Notes: generated from the sequence alone by a model not told the origin. Shown: positions 1-8,125, counted from the first letter of the stretch. The stretch: 64,000 bases of DNA from a bacterium (GCA_016781505.1 JADDQF010000130.1:1-64000), one strand, 5' to 3'. A program made the numbers and translations.

Positions 1-407
1 AGGTCTCGCAGCTGAGCAAACTGCTCGGGACCAAGCTGCCGGGCCCACTCGGCCTCGACCTCACGCACAGTCTCGTTTGCGATCCGGTGCACAGCCCAGC
101 CCCGCTCGGTAAAGCGGATGATCCTGGCGCGGCCATCCAGTGGGTCTGGTACACGCTCGACGTAGCCCCGTTCTGCTAAATAGTCAACCAGCGCGCCCAT
201 GGATTGTTTGGTGATCTGGGCCAGCTCGGCGAGGGTTGTCGCGCGAATCCCTTCAAGCTGCATATGTTGAAAAACAATGAAATGCGCTCCGCGAATATCG
301 TCGTAGCCGCACGCTGCCAGTGCTTCAAAGATCTGTTGGTTCAGCGCTTCAAACGGAATGCGCAGAAACGACCCGATCATTCGCTCAATGCGTTTGTCGT
401 CTGCCAT
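1..407 (-). CDS. MarR-family transcriptional regulator (partial, C-terminus outside window)
   Basis: The frame is open from an ATG at 407 down to the window edge, giving 135 residues without a stop. It begins MADDKRIERMIGSFLRIPFE and contains the winged-helix stretch TTLAELAQITKQSMGALVDY, followed by the wing RGYVERVPDPLDGRARII, which is diagnostic of MarR. Family members bind palindromes as dimers and are usually released by small phenolic or oxidative ligands. The gene diverges from a cupin gene across a 111-base gap that holds a tandem palindrome, so autoregulation and control of the cupin are likely (inference). The ligand cannot be predicted. Only the final dimerisation helix is missing. 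Confidence 0.9.
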   Translation of the reverse strand, partial: MADDKRIERMIGSFLRIPFEALNQQIFEALAACGYDDIRGAHFIVFQHMQLEGIRATTLAELAQITKQSMGALVDYLAERGYVERVPDPLDGRARIIRFTERGWAVHRIANETVREVEAEWARQLGPEQFAQLRD

Positions 408-428
408 AGCCAACTCTACATGTACACG

Positions 429-457
429 AAATACAACTTTAGTCTGATCCTAAACAA
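429..457 (-). promoter_or_regulatory. Possible promoter of the MarR gene
   Basis: On the minus strand a TTGTTT at 457-452 is separated by 17 bases from GTATTT at 434-429, 22 bases upstream of the ATG at 407. The -10 element is weak. The -35 element touches the first half-site of the palindromic operator, which would allow repression of the regulator's own gene. Confidence 0.35.
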
Positions 458-494
458 GTAAGCTCGCCTTACTATTTAGTAAGCCTCGCTTACT
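457..494. promoter_or_regulatory. Tandem palindromic operator between marR-like gene and cupin
   Basis: Four 6-base half-sites alternate in orientation: AGTAAG (457-462), CTTACT (468-473), AGTAAG (478-483) and CTTACT (489-494). The central pair forms a perfect palindrome CTTACTATTTAGTAAG (468-483). Both half-site types repeat at exactly 21 bases, two helical turns, so two dimers could sit on the same face. The array ends 24 bases before the cupin start and touches the likely regulator promoter. MarR proteins typically bind 16-20 base palindromes, so this is the expected target; binding itself is inferred. Confidence 0.75.
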
Positions 495-518
495 AATAAT
501 CACTACAGGAGGACAGTC

Positions 519-998
519 ATGACATCTGGTCGCGATCAACACATCCACGCCGTTGGGAATGAGTCAGCACTTTGGTACCTCGGGTCCCTCGTAACAATCA
601 AGGCCAGCCGTGAACAAACCGGGAATGCGTTTGGCTTGCTCGACGAGCTGTTGCCAGCCGGGTTTGCCACGCCCATGCATATCCATCAGCACGAGGACGA
701 ATCATTCTACATCATCGACGGTTCGGTTAGCTTCGTTTGCGGAGCGCAACAATGGACTGCCGGGCCAGGCGCGTGCATATTTCTGCCGCGCGGTATTGTG
801 CATGGCTTTAAGGCCAGACAGCCAACCCACATGTTGAATTTGTTGACGCTGGGCGGCTTTGAAAACTTCTTCAAGGAGCTGGGCGAGCCTGCCCAAGCGC
901 CAACACTGCCACCCGCCGGGCCGCCCCCAGACGTGGCTAAACTTGTTTCAGTTGCGGGCAAGTACCATGTCGAGATCGTTGGTCCGCCGCTGGATTAG
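519..998 (+). CDS. Cupin-domain protein (quercetinase-like)
   Basis: The protein has 159 residues and is a single-domain cupin. Motif 1 is visible as G48-x5-H54-x-H56-x4-E61-x6-G68 and motif 2 as G84-x5-P90-x-G92-x2-H95, so all four usual metal ligands (three His, one Glu) are present. Small cupins of this type are dioxygenases, isomerases or sensors; the overall look is of the quercetin 2,3-dioxygenase-like group, but the substrate cannot be assigned. The ATG at 519 follows AGGAGG at 507-512. The gene diverges from the MarR gene and lies just downstream of the palindromic operator, so it is probably the regulator's target. A strong inverted repeat follows at 1065. Confidence 0.85.
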   Translation: MTSGRDQHIHAVGNESALWYLGSLVTIKASREQTGNAFGLLDELLPAGFATPMHIHQHEDESFYIIDGSVSFVCGAQQWTAGPGACIFLPRGIVHGFKARQPTHMLNLLTLGGFENFFKELGEPAQAPTLPPAGPPPDVAKLVSVAGKYHVEIVGPPLD

Positions 999-1064
999 CG
1001 GCGCACGGCTTTCGAGCATGGCTTAACCCACCCCGTCGTCAACAGTCAGCCGATACACGGCAAT

Positions 1065-1105
1065 CAACACGCGATAAACGAACTCCGTTCGTTCATCGCG
1101 TGTTG
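1065..1105. repeat. Long inverted repeat (19-base arms) between cupin gene and nfo
   Basis: The arms 1065-1083 and 1087-1105 are complementary over 19 positions with one mismatch (A1076/C1094), around a 3-base TCC loop. The outer part reads CAACACGCGAT / ATCGCGTGTTG. No T-tract follows on either strand, so it is not a textbook intrinsic terminator, although it sits where the cupin transcript should end. It could be a rho-assisted terminator, an mRNA 3'-end stabiliser or a dispersed palindromic repeat. Confidence 0.7.
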
Positions 1106-1198
1106 CGTTAACTCTGAACTCGGCGCTCCACAGCAGCCCAGGCGCTCCTCCACAGCTCCAGCGTCCTTGGCTCCGCACATATGCTAATCCAAGAGCAG

Positions 1199-1207
1199 TG
1201 CTATAAT
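1199..1207 (+). promoter_or_regulatory. Extended -10 promoter of nfo (leaderless arrangement)
   Basis: TGCTATAAT (1199-1207) is a perfect -10 hexamer with the TGn extension. Only 7 bases separate it from the ATG at 1215, so transcription should begin at or next to the start codon. No good -35 lies at 17 bases, in keeping with an extended -10 promoter. Confidence 0.7.
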
Positions 1208-1214
1208 CTGCCCT

Positions 1215-2093
1215 ATGAATTTTGGCGCACATATGTCCGTGGCAGGTGGGCTGCATAAAGCGTTTGAGCGCGGTGCGGCCGTCGGCTGCCGTACCATGCA
1301 GATCTTCAGCAAAAACGAGCGCCAGTGGCAGGCCAAGCCGCTCGCCGACGACGACATCCAACGTTTCAAGGCTGAACAGGCGCGTACCGGGATTGGTCCG
1401 CTGATCGTCCACGACTCGTACCTGATCAACCTTGCTTCGCCCAAAGATGATTTGTGGGAAAAATCGATAGCCGCCTTCGCGGATGAGCTTGAGCGCTGCG
1501 ACCAGCTCGGGATTCCGTATCTCGTAACGCATCCGGGCGCGCATACCGGCTCTGGCTGTGATGCGGGCCTCGAGCGGGAAGCCGAGGCGCTCAACCGCTT
1601 GTTTGCGGATGGCGTGGGCGGCGACACCATGGTGTTGCTGGAAACAACCGCTGGCCAGGGTAGCTGTCTGGGCGGCCGCTTCGAAGAGCTGACCTGGCTG
1701 ATCGAGCATGTGTCGCATCCGGAACGCGTTGGGATCTGCGTCGATACCTGCCATATCTTCGCCGCCGGCTATGATATTCGCACTCCCGAAGGCTGCGCCG
1801 CCGTGTTTGAGCGGCTCCTTAGCCTGGTTGGCTCAGAGCGCATCAAAGCCTTTCATCTCAACGACAGCAAAGGCCCGTTAGGAGGCCATCTGGACCGCCA
1901 CGCCGGCATCGGCGAGGGCGAAATTGGGCTGGACGGGTTCCGCTTCATCGTCAACGATCCGCGCTTTGCCGCCTTACCCATGATCCTGGAAACGCCCAAG
2001 ACCGACGACGGAAGCGCCGACATCCATAATCTGACCCTGCTCCGCAGCCTGCGCAGCGGTCAGTCCACAGATACAACAGCAAAGGTGGAGTGA
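1215..2093 (+). CDS. nfo: Endonuclease IV (AP endonuclease)
   Basis: The protein has 292 residues, close to the family norm of 280-290. Endonuclease IV is a zinc-dependent TIM-barrel enzyme that nicks DNA 5' of abasic sites in base-excision repair. Recognisable signatures are the N-terminal FGAHMSVAGGLHKAF, GICVDTCHIFAAGYD in the middle, and HLNDSKGPLGGHLDRHAGIG, which carries several zinc ligands. The start has no Shine-Dalgarno; a consensus extended -10 lies 7 bases upstream, so the message is probably leaderless. The next gene begins one base after the stop codon, which makes co-transcription likely. Confidence 0.96.
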   Translation: MNFGAHMSVAGGLHKAFERGAAVGCRTMQIFSKNERQWQAKPLADDDIQRFKAEQARTGIGPLIVHDSYLINLASPKDDLWEKSIAAFADELERCDQLGIPYLVTHPGAHTGSGCDAGLEREAEALNRLFADGVGGDTMVLLETTAGQGSCLGGRFEELTWLIEHVSHPERVGICVDTCHIFAAGYDIRTPEGCAAVFERLLSLVGSERIKAFHLNDSKGPLGGHLDRHAGIGEGEIGLDGFRFIVNDPRFAALPMILETPKTDDGSADIHNLTLLRSLRSGQSTDTTAKVE

Positions 2094-2094
2094 G

Positions 2095-2520
2095 ATGACA
2101 CGTCAACAATTGCGCTGGCTGTTTACGGCGCTGGCCAGTGGCCTGGTAACCTTTGTGCTGGTGCGCCGGCGCCAACAGCTCGCCGCCGCATTACCGCAAC
2201 CCCTCCTGGAACAAGCCGAGCGGATCGTCATCCCCTGGCCGGGACTGGAGCGCCGTGGAGCCCGCGCCGAGGCAAGCATGGACGAGGCGCCAGCGGAGGA
2301 GGCGGAGGATGACAGTGCCGCGCTGGATGACGCATCCGGCGACTCCGACTCCCTGCGGCGCAAAGTGAGCCGCGGCTCGCGGATCAGCTTCCGCGGCAAG
2401 CGCTACGGCCCGCTGCCAGAGTCGTTTGTGGGACAGTACGTCGACGTCGAAACCCGCGCCGATCAACTGTTTGTGCTCCATGACGGCATCCCCATTGCCA
2501 CCTTCACCCTGCAAAGCTAG
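2095..2520 (+). CDS. Membrane-anchored protein with a C-terminal domain resembling the Mu-type transposase beta-barrel
   Basis: The 141-residue protein has an N-terminal transmembrane segment at about 6-23 followed by RRR, an acidic disordered linker (about 60-84, rich in D, E, A and S) and a C-terminal domain of about 55 residues. That domain reads KVSRGSRISFRGKRYGPLPE, then FVGQYVDVE and FVLHDGIPIATFTL. This pattern matches the small beta-barrel (Mu_transpos_C-like) found after the catalytic core of Mu/IS-type integrases, where a typical copy reads 'vs..G.isy.grrY.vp..l.G..Vevr....v.v.hdG..va.h.l'. No DDE catalytic domain is present, so it is a reused domain and not a transposase. It follows nfo directly and ends at a strong hairpin. 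Function unknown. Confidence 0.7.
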   Translation: MTRQQLRWLFTALASGLVTFVLVRRRQQLAAALPQPLLEQAERIVIPWPGLERRGARAEASMDEAPAEEAEDDSAALDDASGDSDSLRRKVSRGSRISFRGKRYGPLPESFVGQYVDVETRADQLFVLHDGIPIATFTLQS

Positions 2521-2528
2521 CGTAACCC

Positions 2529-2571
2529 ACGCCAACAGCCCGTGGAATGCACTTCCACGGGCTGTTGGCGT
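2529..2571. terminator. Bidirectional stem-loop between convergent genes
   Basis: Perfect 19-base arms, 2529-2547 and 2553-2571, flank a 5-base loop; the arms include GCCAACAGCCCGTGGAA and its complement. The hairpin lies 8 bases after the stop at 2520, and the convergent HD-GYP gene ends at 2636. On the plus strand a short TTCTGGTCTC follows. The position suggests a shared terminator. Confidence 0.75.
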
Positions 2572-2635
2572 TCTGGTCTCGCACGTTTTGATCAGGCCGC
2601 GTAGCCGATGGCTTCAGCTCCTGGCACCCTAACGC

Positions 2636-4147
2636 TCACAACACCTTGGACACGTTGCCGTCGCAAAAGATCGCTTGGGCTGGCCGATCCTTGCCTTCCA
2701 GCAGCACCTCACCCTCGACGTTGATCAAGTCCACCAGCACATCGACCAGATCACCCTGCCACTGCTCATTGCGGCCAGACTGCAAAATCTTCACCGCCTT
2801 GTCAACGGTCATGCCCTTTCGATAGGCGCGATCCGAGGTCATGGCGTCAAAAGCATCAGCCACCGCAATCACGCGCGACTCGAGCGGAATTTCCTCGCCC
2901 TTGAGCCGATCAGGATAGCCCGTGCCGTTATACCACTCGTGATGATGCCGAATAATGTCGCGCACATCTTCCAGCACTTCTTCGACGATCCGCGCGCCGG
3001 TAACAGGATGCTGCTTCATCTTTTCAAATTCGTCTTGCGTGAGCTGACCCGGCTTAAGCAGAATTGCGTCGGGCACACCGATCTTGCCAACATCATGCAG
3101 CAGCGCGCCATACCGCAGCCGTTCCACCCACAGCTCCGTTTGGCGCATCGCCTGCGCCATGCGTACGGAATACTTGGTCACCTGCTCCGAATGACCGCGC
3201 GTATATGCATCGCGCGCATCAATCGCCCGTGCAAGCGCGGCGATCGTTTGCAAGTTTTGATGTTTGAGCTTGCTGTATAAGCGGCCATTTTCGAGTGCCA
3301 CGCCCATGCTGGAAGTAAACACTTCAAAAAGCTGCGCCTCTTTGTCGCTCAGCGGTGGATCAGCCTCGTTCCAGGTCATTTGCAGCACGCCAACCGGTCG
3401 CTCCTGCACACACAGCAGGTGCACACGCTGGTTGCCGGTCGCATAATGCTGCACGAGCTCGGCATGTGCCCGCAGCACTTGCTCCTCGCTGCCCAGCTTA
3501 GGCACCGCCACGGTACGGCCGACCTCCAGAGCTTGCAGCCCTTTTTGCTCCAGCAGCGTCAGCTTATGCTCGTTCGGGTCAAGCAGCGACAGCGCCACGC
3601 CGGCAGGCTTGAAGCGATTGCGGAGCTGGTTGATAAACTCGCCAACCTGCGTTCCCACATCCAGCCGCGACGAGATCGTCCGACTGAGCTCCATCAGCGC
3701 CACCATCTCGGAAAGCGTTTCGCGCTCATGACGCAGCCGTTTCAGCTCACGCATTTCCAAACAGGTCGAGACCGTACGCTCCAGATCGTCTAAATCGAGC
3801 GGCTTGGTCAGGTAGTCGAAGGCACCCAGCTTCAAGGCTTGTTTCGCGGTATCGATCGAGCCGTACGCGGTAATCATGATCGCGTCCGTTTCGGGATACC
3901 GCTCTTTGATCTGACGCAGCAGCCCAAGGCCGTTCAGCAGCGGCATGCTGAGATCCGTCAGCACGATGTCATACGGAGCCTCGTTAAGCTGCTCCAACGC
4001 GCGAATACCATTCTCGACTTGATCGGCATGGTACTGTCGCATCTTGAGCCACCGAACACACACCATCCGCACCAGGGGATCGTCCTCGACAACAAGCATA
4101 CGGGGGATGGTAGCACTATGTCCGTTAAGCGATGGAACTGTCTGCAT
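2636..4147 (-). CDS. Response regulator with GAF and HD-GYP domains (probable c-di-GMP phosphodiesterase)
   Basis: From the ATG at 4147, which has GAGGAA just upstream, the protein has 503 residues. The order is a receiver domain (about 16-130; acceptor D65, K115), a GAF-like segment (about 155-290) and HD-GYP (about 300-475). The HD-GYP hallmarks are intact: HSEQV, LLHDVGKIGVPD, HHHEWYNGTGYPD and DAFDAMTSDRAYR. Such domains hydrolyse cyclic di-GMP. It is 60 bases downstream of a histidine kinase gene in the same direction, which makes that kinase the likely partner. An upstream in-frame codon at 4177 has no ribosome-binding site. Confidence 0.93.
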   Translation of the reverse strand: MQTVPSLNGHSATIPRMLVVEDDPLVRMVCVRWLKMRQYHADQVENGIRALEQLNEAPYDIVLTDLSMPLLNGLGLLRQIKERYPETDAIMITAYGSIDTAKQALKLGAFDYLTKPLDLDDLERTVSTCLEMRELKRLRHERETLSEMVALMELSRTISSRLDVGTQVGEFINQLRNRFKPAGVALSLLDPNEHKLTLLEQKGLQALEVGRTVAVPKLGSEEQVLRAHAELVQHYATGNQRVHLLCVQERPVGVLQMTWNEADPPLSDKEAQLFEVFTSSMGVALENGRLYSKLKHQNLQTIAALARAIDARDAYTRGHSEQVTKYSVRMAQAMRQTELWVERLRYGALLHDVGKIGVPDAILLKPGQLTQDEFEKMKQHPVTGARIVEEVLEDVRDIIRHHHEWYNGTGYPDRLKGEEIPLESRVIAVADAFDAMTSDRAYRKGMTVDKAVKILQSGRNEQWQGDLVDVLVDLINVEGEVLLEGKDRPAQAIFCDGNVSKVL

Positions 4148-4207
4148 GGGGCATTCCTCAAAAGCTGGATCGTACACCGGCAGTGTACCGTTAACGCACG
4201 GGAGCGT

Positions 4208-5899
4208 CTAGATTAATGGGAGTCGTACCGTAAAACAGCTACCTTGCCAAACCGCGCTGGTCACCTGAATCGACCCGCCATGCTGCCGCACGATGTCCAG
4301 CGCCATCGGCAAGCCTATGCCTAAACCACGACGTGTTCCATTACTGATCTTGGTTGTAAAGCTGGGGGTCCAGATCCGGGTGAGTATATCTGCGGGAATG
4401 CCATAGCCATTGTCGCTCACCTGCAGCACCGCCCACCGCTCTTGGGCTTCCACCTTGAGTGTAACCTGCGGAGCGTCAGTGGTTTCAACAGCCTCAAGCG
4501 CGTTGCTTAGCAGATCGAGGCAGACATGCTGCAGCTGAGCGCGATTGCCCCGCACCACCGGCGACTCTTCCGGCAGCTCGCAGTGCAGAGCGATCCCGCG
4601 TTGCCGCGCTAGCCCATCAACCACGGCCAGTGTCTCGGTCAACACCTCATTCACGGGCACCGGCACTTTGGTCGTGCCGGTCATATGGCCAAAGCTCGAC
4701 AAGCGCTTAACAAAATCGGCGATGCGGTTGGTCTCGGCCTTGATCGCGGCCACATCGGCTTGCGCAGCGGCGCTCAGCGAAGGATCACGGCCAAGCAGGG
4801 TCGTCGCACCCAGCACTGCTCTGAGGGGATTATTGAGCTCGTGCGCCAGACCAGCCATCAGATCGGTAATTTCTGCCGACCGCTGCTGATGCGCGTGCTG
4901 TACCAACATACGTACCGATTGCTGCGCATGCTGCTCGCGCTGCACCTGCTCCCGTAGCCACACGAGTAATGCCGTCAATACGCCAGTCACATAGCGCAGC
5001 GCAAGGGGATCGACCATCGCCAGCGGCTGTGTGCCAGCGTATTTGAGCCAGAGCCAGCCCAGCGGCTCGTCAGCATGAACTAAGGATACCAAGGTGCTGC
5101 CATTACCAGGCTGCGGGGTCATCACATGCACGTCGAGATCATCCCGGGATAGTGCTTCAGCGGCAGGATCGGCTGCGACCCACCGGGCCACAATCGACAC
5201 GAGGCTGTCCCGCGCACCAGGGGTGGCGGCCGTCATCTGCCCTGCCGGCATGTTAAGACCGAGCGCGTAGGCTAGCTCAGCCGGCAGCAACCAGGCCGCG
5301 GCCATTGCCTGGCAGCTCGCGGCAACATCGGCCACCAGCCGTTGGAACATCCCCTGCAGATCAGGCGCCAACAACGCCTGTTCCAAACTTGCCAAGAGTT
5401 CCCGCTGAGCCTGGAGCTCGTTGCGCATATGCACGCTCGTCTCAAGCTGCGCCATGCTCGCGGCGGCGTGTCGCACCACCACTTCGGTACGCTGTAAATC
5501 TGCATCGCTGAACAAATGGGGCTGCGTACTCATCAGCTCGAGCCACCCGCGCCGTCGGCCATGCAATATCAACGGGATCCCGAGCCAGCAACGCAAACCT
5601 TGCGGATTAGCGCCTTCGTCCACAAACAGATCGGCAATGCGTGCCGCTCCAGCCGTGGTTTGAAAGATCCAATGGCGCGTCGCGGCGAGCGACGGCAGCT
5701 CAGCGCGGTTTGGCACCGACACCCGCAGCGCAGGACGATCATCATGGCCCAGCCAGGCCGCCGCCACATCATACGGTACCAGCAGCTGGAGATCATGCAG
5801 CAGCTGGTGGAGCTGCGCGTCCAACAGTTGGTCCAACGGCACGGCGGCATCGGGAAGTGGATGTTCGCGGATGGGCATAGGTAGCTTCGTCGTGCTCAC
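4208..5899 (-). CDS. GAF-domain sensor histidine kinase
   Basis: Starting from a GTG at 5899 that overlaps the cutA stop (GTGA), the protein has 563 residues. An N-terminal GAF-type sensor region spans about 25-330. The phosphorylation box MAGLAHELNNPLRAVLGA carries H353. It is followed by an N box (LLSNALEAVE), a G1 box (VSDNGYGIP), TPSFTTK and a G2 box (GLGIGLPMAL). No transmembrane segment is seen, so it should be cytoplasmic and sense through GAF. The upstream GGAACGGAG within the end of cutA serves as ribosome-binding site. The HD-GYP regulator downstream is its likely phospho-acceptor, linking an internal signal to c-di-GMP turnover. Confidence 0.92.
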   Translation of the reverse strand: MSTTKLPMPIREHPLPDAAVPLDQLLDAQLHQLLHDLQLLVPYDVAAAWLGHDDRPALRVSVPNRAELPSLAATRHWIFQTTAGAARIADLFVDEGANPQGLRCWLGIPLILHGRRRGWLELMSTQPHLFSDADLQRTEVVVRHAAASMAQLETSVHMRNELQAQRELLASLEQALLAPDLQGMFQRLVADVAASCQAMAAAWLLPAELAYALGLNMPAGQMTAATPGARDSLVSIVARWVAADPAAEALSRDDLDVHVMTPQPGNGSTLVSLVHADEPLGWLWLKYAGTQPLAMVDPLALRYVTGVLTALLVWLREQVQREQHAQQSVRMLVQHAHQQRSAEITDLMAGLAHELNNPLRAVLGATTLLGRDPSLSAAAQADVAAIKAETNRIADFVKRLSSFGHMTGTTKVPVPVNEVLTETLAVVDGLARQRGIALHCELPEESPVVRGNRAQLQHVCLDLLSNALEAVETTDAPQVTLKVEAQERWAVLQVSDNGYGIPADILTRIWTPSFTTKISNGTRRGLGIGLPMALDIVRQHGGSIQVTSAVWQGSCFTVRLPLI

Positions 5900-6240
5900 G
5901 TGTCCATCTCCGTTCCCACCTGAGCGCCCAGCCAGTGCAGATACGCGGGCGCGCCGTGCCTGATCGGCAGCGCCAACACTTCCGGCGTTTGGTAGGAATG
6001 CAGCTCTACGATGCGTTGCAGCAGTTTGTTCCACGTCGATCCGGTCGTCTTGATCACCAGCAGCACTTCGGCGTCATCCTGCACCACGTCCTGCCAGCGG
6101 TAGATCGAGCGTACGCCAGGCACAAGATTCGCACAGGCCGCAAGACGCTCTTCGACCACTGTCCGCCCAAGTCGCGCCGCTTCGTCCATCGTCGGCGCGG
6201 TCACCAGCACCGCCAACACCTGATCGTCCATCTTGCGCAC
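5896..6240 (-). CDS. cutA: CutA1 family divalent-cation tolerance protein
   Basis: The 114-residue protein matches CutA1 along its length: VLVTAPTMDEAARLGRTVVE, ERLAACANLVPGVRSIYRW, VLLVIKTT and LHSYQTPEVLALPI. CutA1 forms very stable ferredoxin-like trimers; it was linked to copper tolerance in E. coli, but its general role is unsettled. The frame opens with a GTG at 6240; an ATG three codons in (6231) is a possible alternative, with AAGGA shortly upstream of both. The stop overlaps the kinase start by GTGA, so the two are translationally coupled. Confidence 0.92.
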   Translation of the reverse strand: MRKMDDQVLAVLVTAPTMDEAARLGRTVVEERLAACANLVPGVRSIYRWQDVVQDDAEVLLVIKTTGSTWNKLLQRIVELHSYQTPEVLALPIRHGAPAYLHWLGAQVGTEMDT

Positions 6241-6310
6241 TCGTCCTTACCCGCCTTGTTCAGCAGCTTACATGGCGCACCACTGGCCGCGAGCAAACCA
6301 TACGAACCAA

Positions 6311-7267
6311 TCACACATCTACATCCAGCGAGACTTCCGCACGCGCTGATTGCCCGCGCCCCGGCAACGTCGCGCTACGCGGCCACGGCACCTCGGCCGC
6401 CACCACACCTAGCAGCATCAGCCCGCCGCCAAGGAGGATCGCCGGAGTTAGCGCCTCGCCCGTCCACAACCATGAAAAAAAGGCGGCGAACACCGGCTCA
6501 AGCGCGAAAATAAGTGCCGTATGGGTCGCGGACGTGTACCGCTGCAGCTTCAGCTGCAGGGCAAAGACCAGCGCGGTAGCAACCAGGCCAAGATACAAGG
6601 CGGCGAAGGAGACGGGCGCAGCCGGCAGTGGTAAGGGCCGGTCCACGACCATGGAAGCCACACCTGCCAGCACCGCCACCACGATCAGTTGGATGGTGTT
6701 CACGGCCATGACCGATAGCCGCGTTGCCCAACGACCCACCGCCACAATATGCATCGCAAATGCCCAAGCGCACAGCAATACAAGCAGGTCGCCCCATTGT
6801 TGCTGGGGCAGCGACGCTGCGGCGGTGGTGCAGGTCATGCCCGGCAGATAACAGCCCCACGACAGGATCGCCAGACCTACCACGGCCAGTGCGACCCCAA
6901 CGACCGCGCGCAGGGGGGGTCGCTGCCCGAACAGCAGCCCAAGTAGGGGCACCAACACAACATTCAAGCCCGTCACAAAGCCGGCGCGCGCCGGTGTCGT
7001 GTACCGTAACCCAAACGATTGTGTGGCGAAGCCGATCCACAGCAATGTGCCCAACAACACACCTACCTTCAGCGTCGGCCAGCTTAGCACACTTCGATCA
7101 CGGACAAGCGTCGGAAGAAAAACAGCCGCCGCTACGCCAAAGCGGAGTGCAAGAAACGCCCAGACCGGAAAAGCAGTAACCGACCCATGCACAACCGTAA
7201 AGGTTGTACCCCAGATAAGCGCAATCAGCACCAGCAGTGCGTCGGCCTGCCGCTGACTCACAAGCAT
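6311..7267 (-). CDS. DMT-superfamily (EamA) membrane transporter
   Basis: The 318-residue protein has about ten hydrophobic helices in two repeated EamA halves. The first begins ALLVLIALIWGTTFTVVHGS, and the PARAGFVTGLNVVLVPLLG stretch is typical of the family. EamA/RhaT-type permeases export amino acids, nucleosides or other metabolites; the substrate cannot be predicted. The start at 7267 follows AGGGAG, and a TATAAT lies at 7304-7299 on the same strand, so the gene may have its own promoter inside the end of the chemosensory/partner-switch block. Confidence 0.9.
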   Translation of the reverse strand: MLVSQRQADALLVLIALIWGTTFTVVHGSVTAFPVWAFLALRFGVAAAVFLPTLVRDRSVLSWPTLKVGVLLGTLLWIGFATQSFGLRYTTPARAGFVTGLNVVLVPLLGLLFGQRPPLRAVVGVALAVVGLAILSWGCYLPGMTCTTAAASLPQQQWGDLLVLLCAWAFAMHIVAVGRWATRLSVMAVNTIQLIVVAVLAGVASMVVDRPLPLPAAPVSFAALYLGLVATALVFALQLKLQRYTSATHTALIFALEPVFAAFFSWLWTGEALTPAILLGGGLMLLGVVAAEVPWPRSATLPGRGQSARAEVSLDVDV

Positions 7268-7309
7268 GCTCCCTACGTGTCATCCATACGCCGGCAGCAT
7301 TATACCGGA

Positions 7310-7651
7310 TTAGACTCGCGCCGGTTCGCGGTAGGCGACAAGATCACGCTCTTCAACAATCGGCATGAACCGCGACATTTCCACCATCTTGAAGATTTTT
7401 TGATGATGCGGGCTAACATTGATCGCGAAAAGCTTATAGCCGCCTTTACGCGCCTGCACCACGAACTTCAGCAGCGCTGAAATACCCGCCGAATTAATGA
7501 AGTTGACATGATCGAAATCAAGCGCAGTGATGGGCCGCATGTCACTGCACGCCTGCTCGATCGCGGCAGCCGAAACGGCGTCAACACTGGGCATGTTGAT
7601 CCGGAGAATGGCAAGATCACCTTGCTCTTCACGACGAATAGAAGGAGCCAT
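7310..7651 (-). CDS. STAS-domain anti-sigma-factor antagonist (SpoIIAA/RsbV-like)
   Basis: From the ATG at 7651 (AAAGGA upstream) the protein has 113 residues, the usual size of single-domain STAS antagonists. The phospho-acceptor motif is FINSAGISALL with S54, matching the D-S-[SA]-G motif of SpoIIAA and RsbV. In that system the dephosphorylated antagonist sequesters an RsbW-type kinase, and a PP2C phosphatase reactivates it. Both partners are encoded just upstream (7686-8108 and 9766-10839). No sigma factor is nearby, so the final target is unknown. It is the last gene of the chemosensory block. Confidence 0.9.
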   Translation of the reverse strand: MAPSIRREEQGDLAILRINMPSVDAVSAAAIEQACSDMRPITALDFDHVNFINSAGISALLKFVVQARKGGYKLFAINVSPHHQKIFKMVEMSRFMPIVEERDLVAYREPARV

Positions 7652-7685
7652 AAGCACGATCCTTTCTGTGCCGAAACACATTTAA

Positions 7686-8108
7686 TCAAGAGGCTTTGCG
7701 CAGCAAGCGCAGGGTCATGACGGTGCCCTGATCGGAGCTCGTCACTTCATATTGGTCAACCAGAGCGCTGATTAGGTACATGCCAAAGCCGCGCAGCATG
7801 CCCGCATCCAAATTGTCTTCCTCGACCACCCGGCGACTCCAATCAATGCGGTCAGCACCACCGCCGTGGTCCGTAACCCGGACTTCGAGATGCTCGCCGT
7901 TGACGTTGAACGAAACATCGATCGGCATATGGGCTTGGCGCTTGCTGCCATGATCGATGGCGTTATTTACGGCCTCGCTGACGGCCAACTTAAGATCTTC
8001 AATCCGCTCGGGCTCGAAGCCGAACGTGTCGCCGAGTTCCGCAGCGCTGGCGCGAACCACCCGCTCAAACGCCGGATCGGATGGAATGGACAGGGTTACA
8101 CGATGCAT
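7686..8108 (-). CDS. RsbW-like serine kinase / anti-sigma factor
   Basis: From the ATG at 8108, with GGAG 7 bases upstream, the protein has 140 residues. It has a GHKL-type ATPase fold: N box AVSEAVNNAIDHG, G1 box VTDHGGGAD and G2 box LRGFGMYLI. This is the pattern of SpoIIAB/RsbW kinases, which bind either a sigma factor (or other target) or a STAS antagonist and phosphorylate the latter. It is 34 bases upstream of the STAS gene and 17 bases downstream of the TPR gene. A longer reading from a TTG at 8123 has no ribosome-binding site. Confidence 0.92.
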   Translation of the reverse strand: MHRVTLSIPSDPAFERVVRASAAELGDTFGFEPERIEDLKLAVSEAVNNAIDHGSKRQAHMPIDVSFNVNGEHLEVRVTDHGGGADRIDWSRRVVEEDNLDAGMLRGFGMYLISALVDQYEVTSSDQGTVMTLRLLRKAS

Positions 8109-8125
8109 AAAGACGCTCCGCAAAC

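Noticed and set aside
1023..1754. Long open frame on the minus strand opposite nfo
   Set aside because: It is antisense to an intact endonuclease IV with all signatures, and its translation has no recognisable features.
2356..2520. Transposon remnant
   Set aside because: Only the small barrel domain resembles transposases; no catalytic core, terminal repeats or target duplication is seen, so no mobile element is called.
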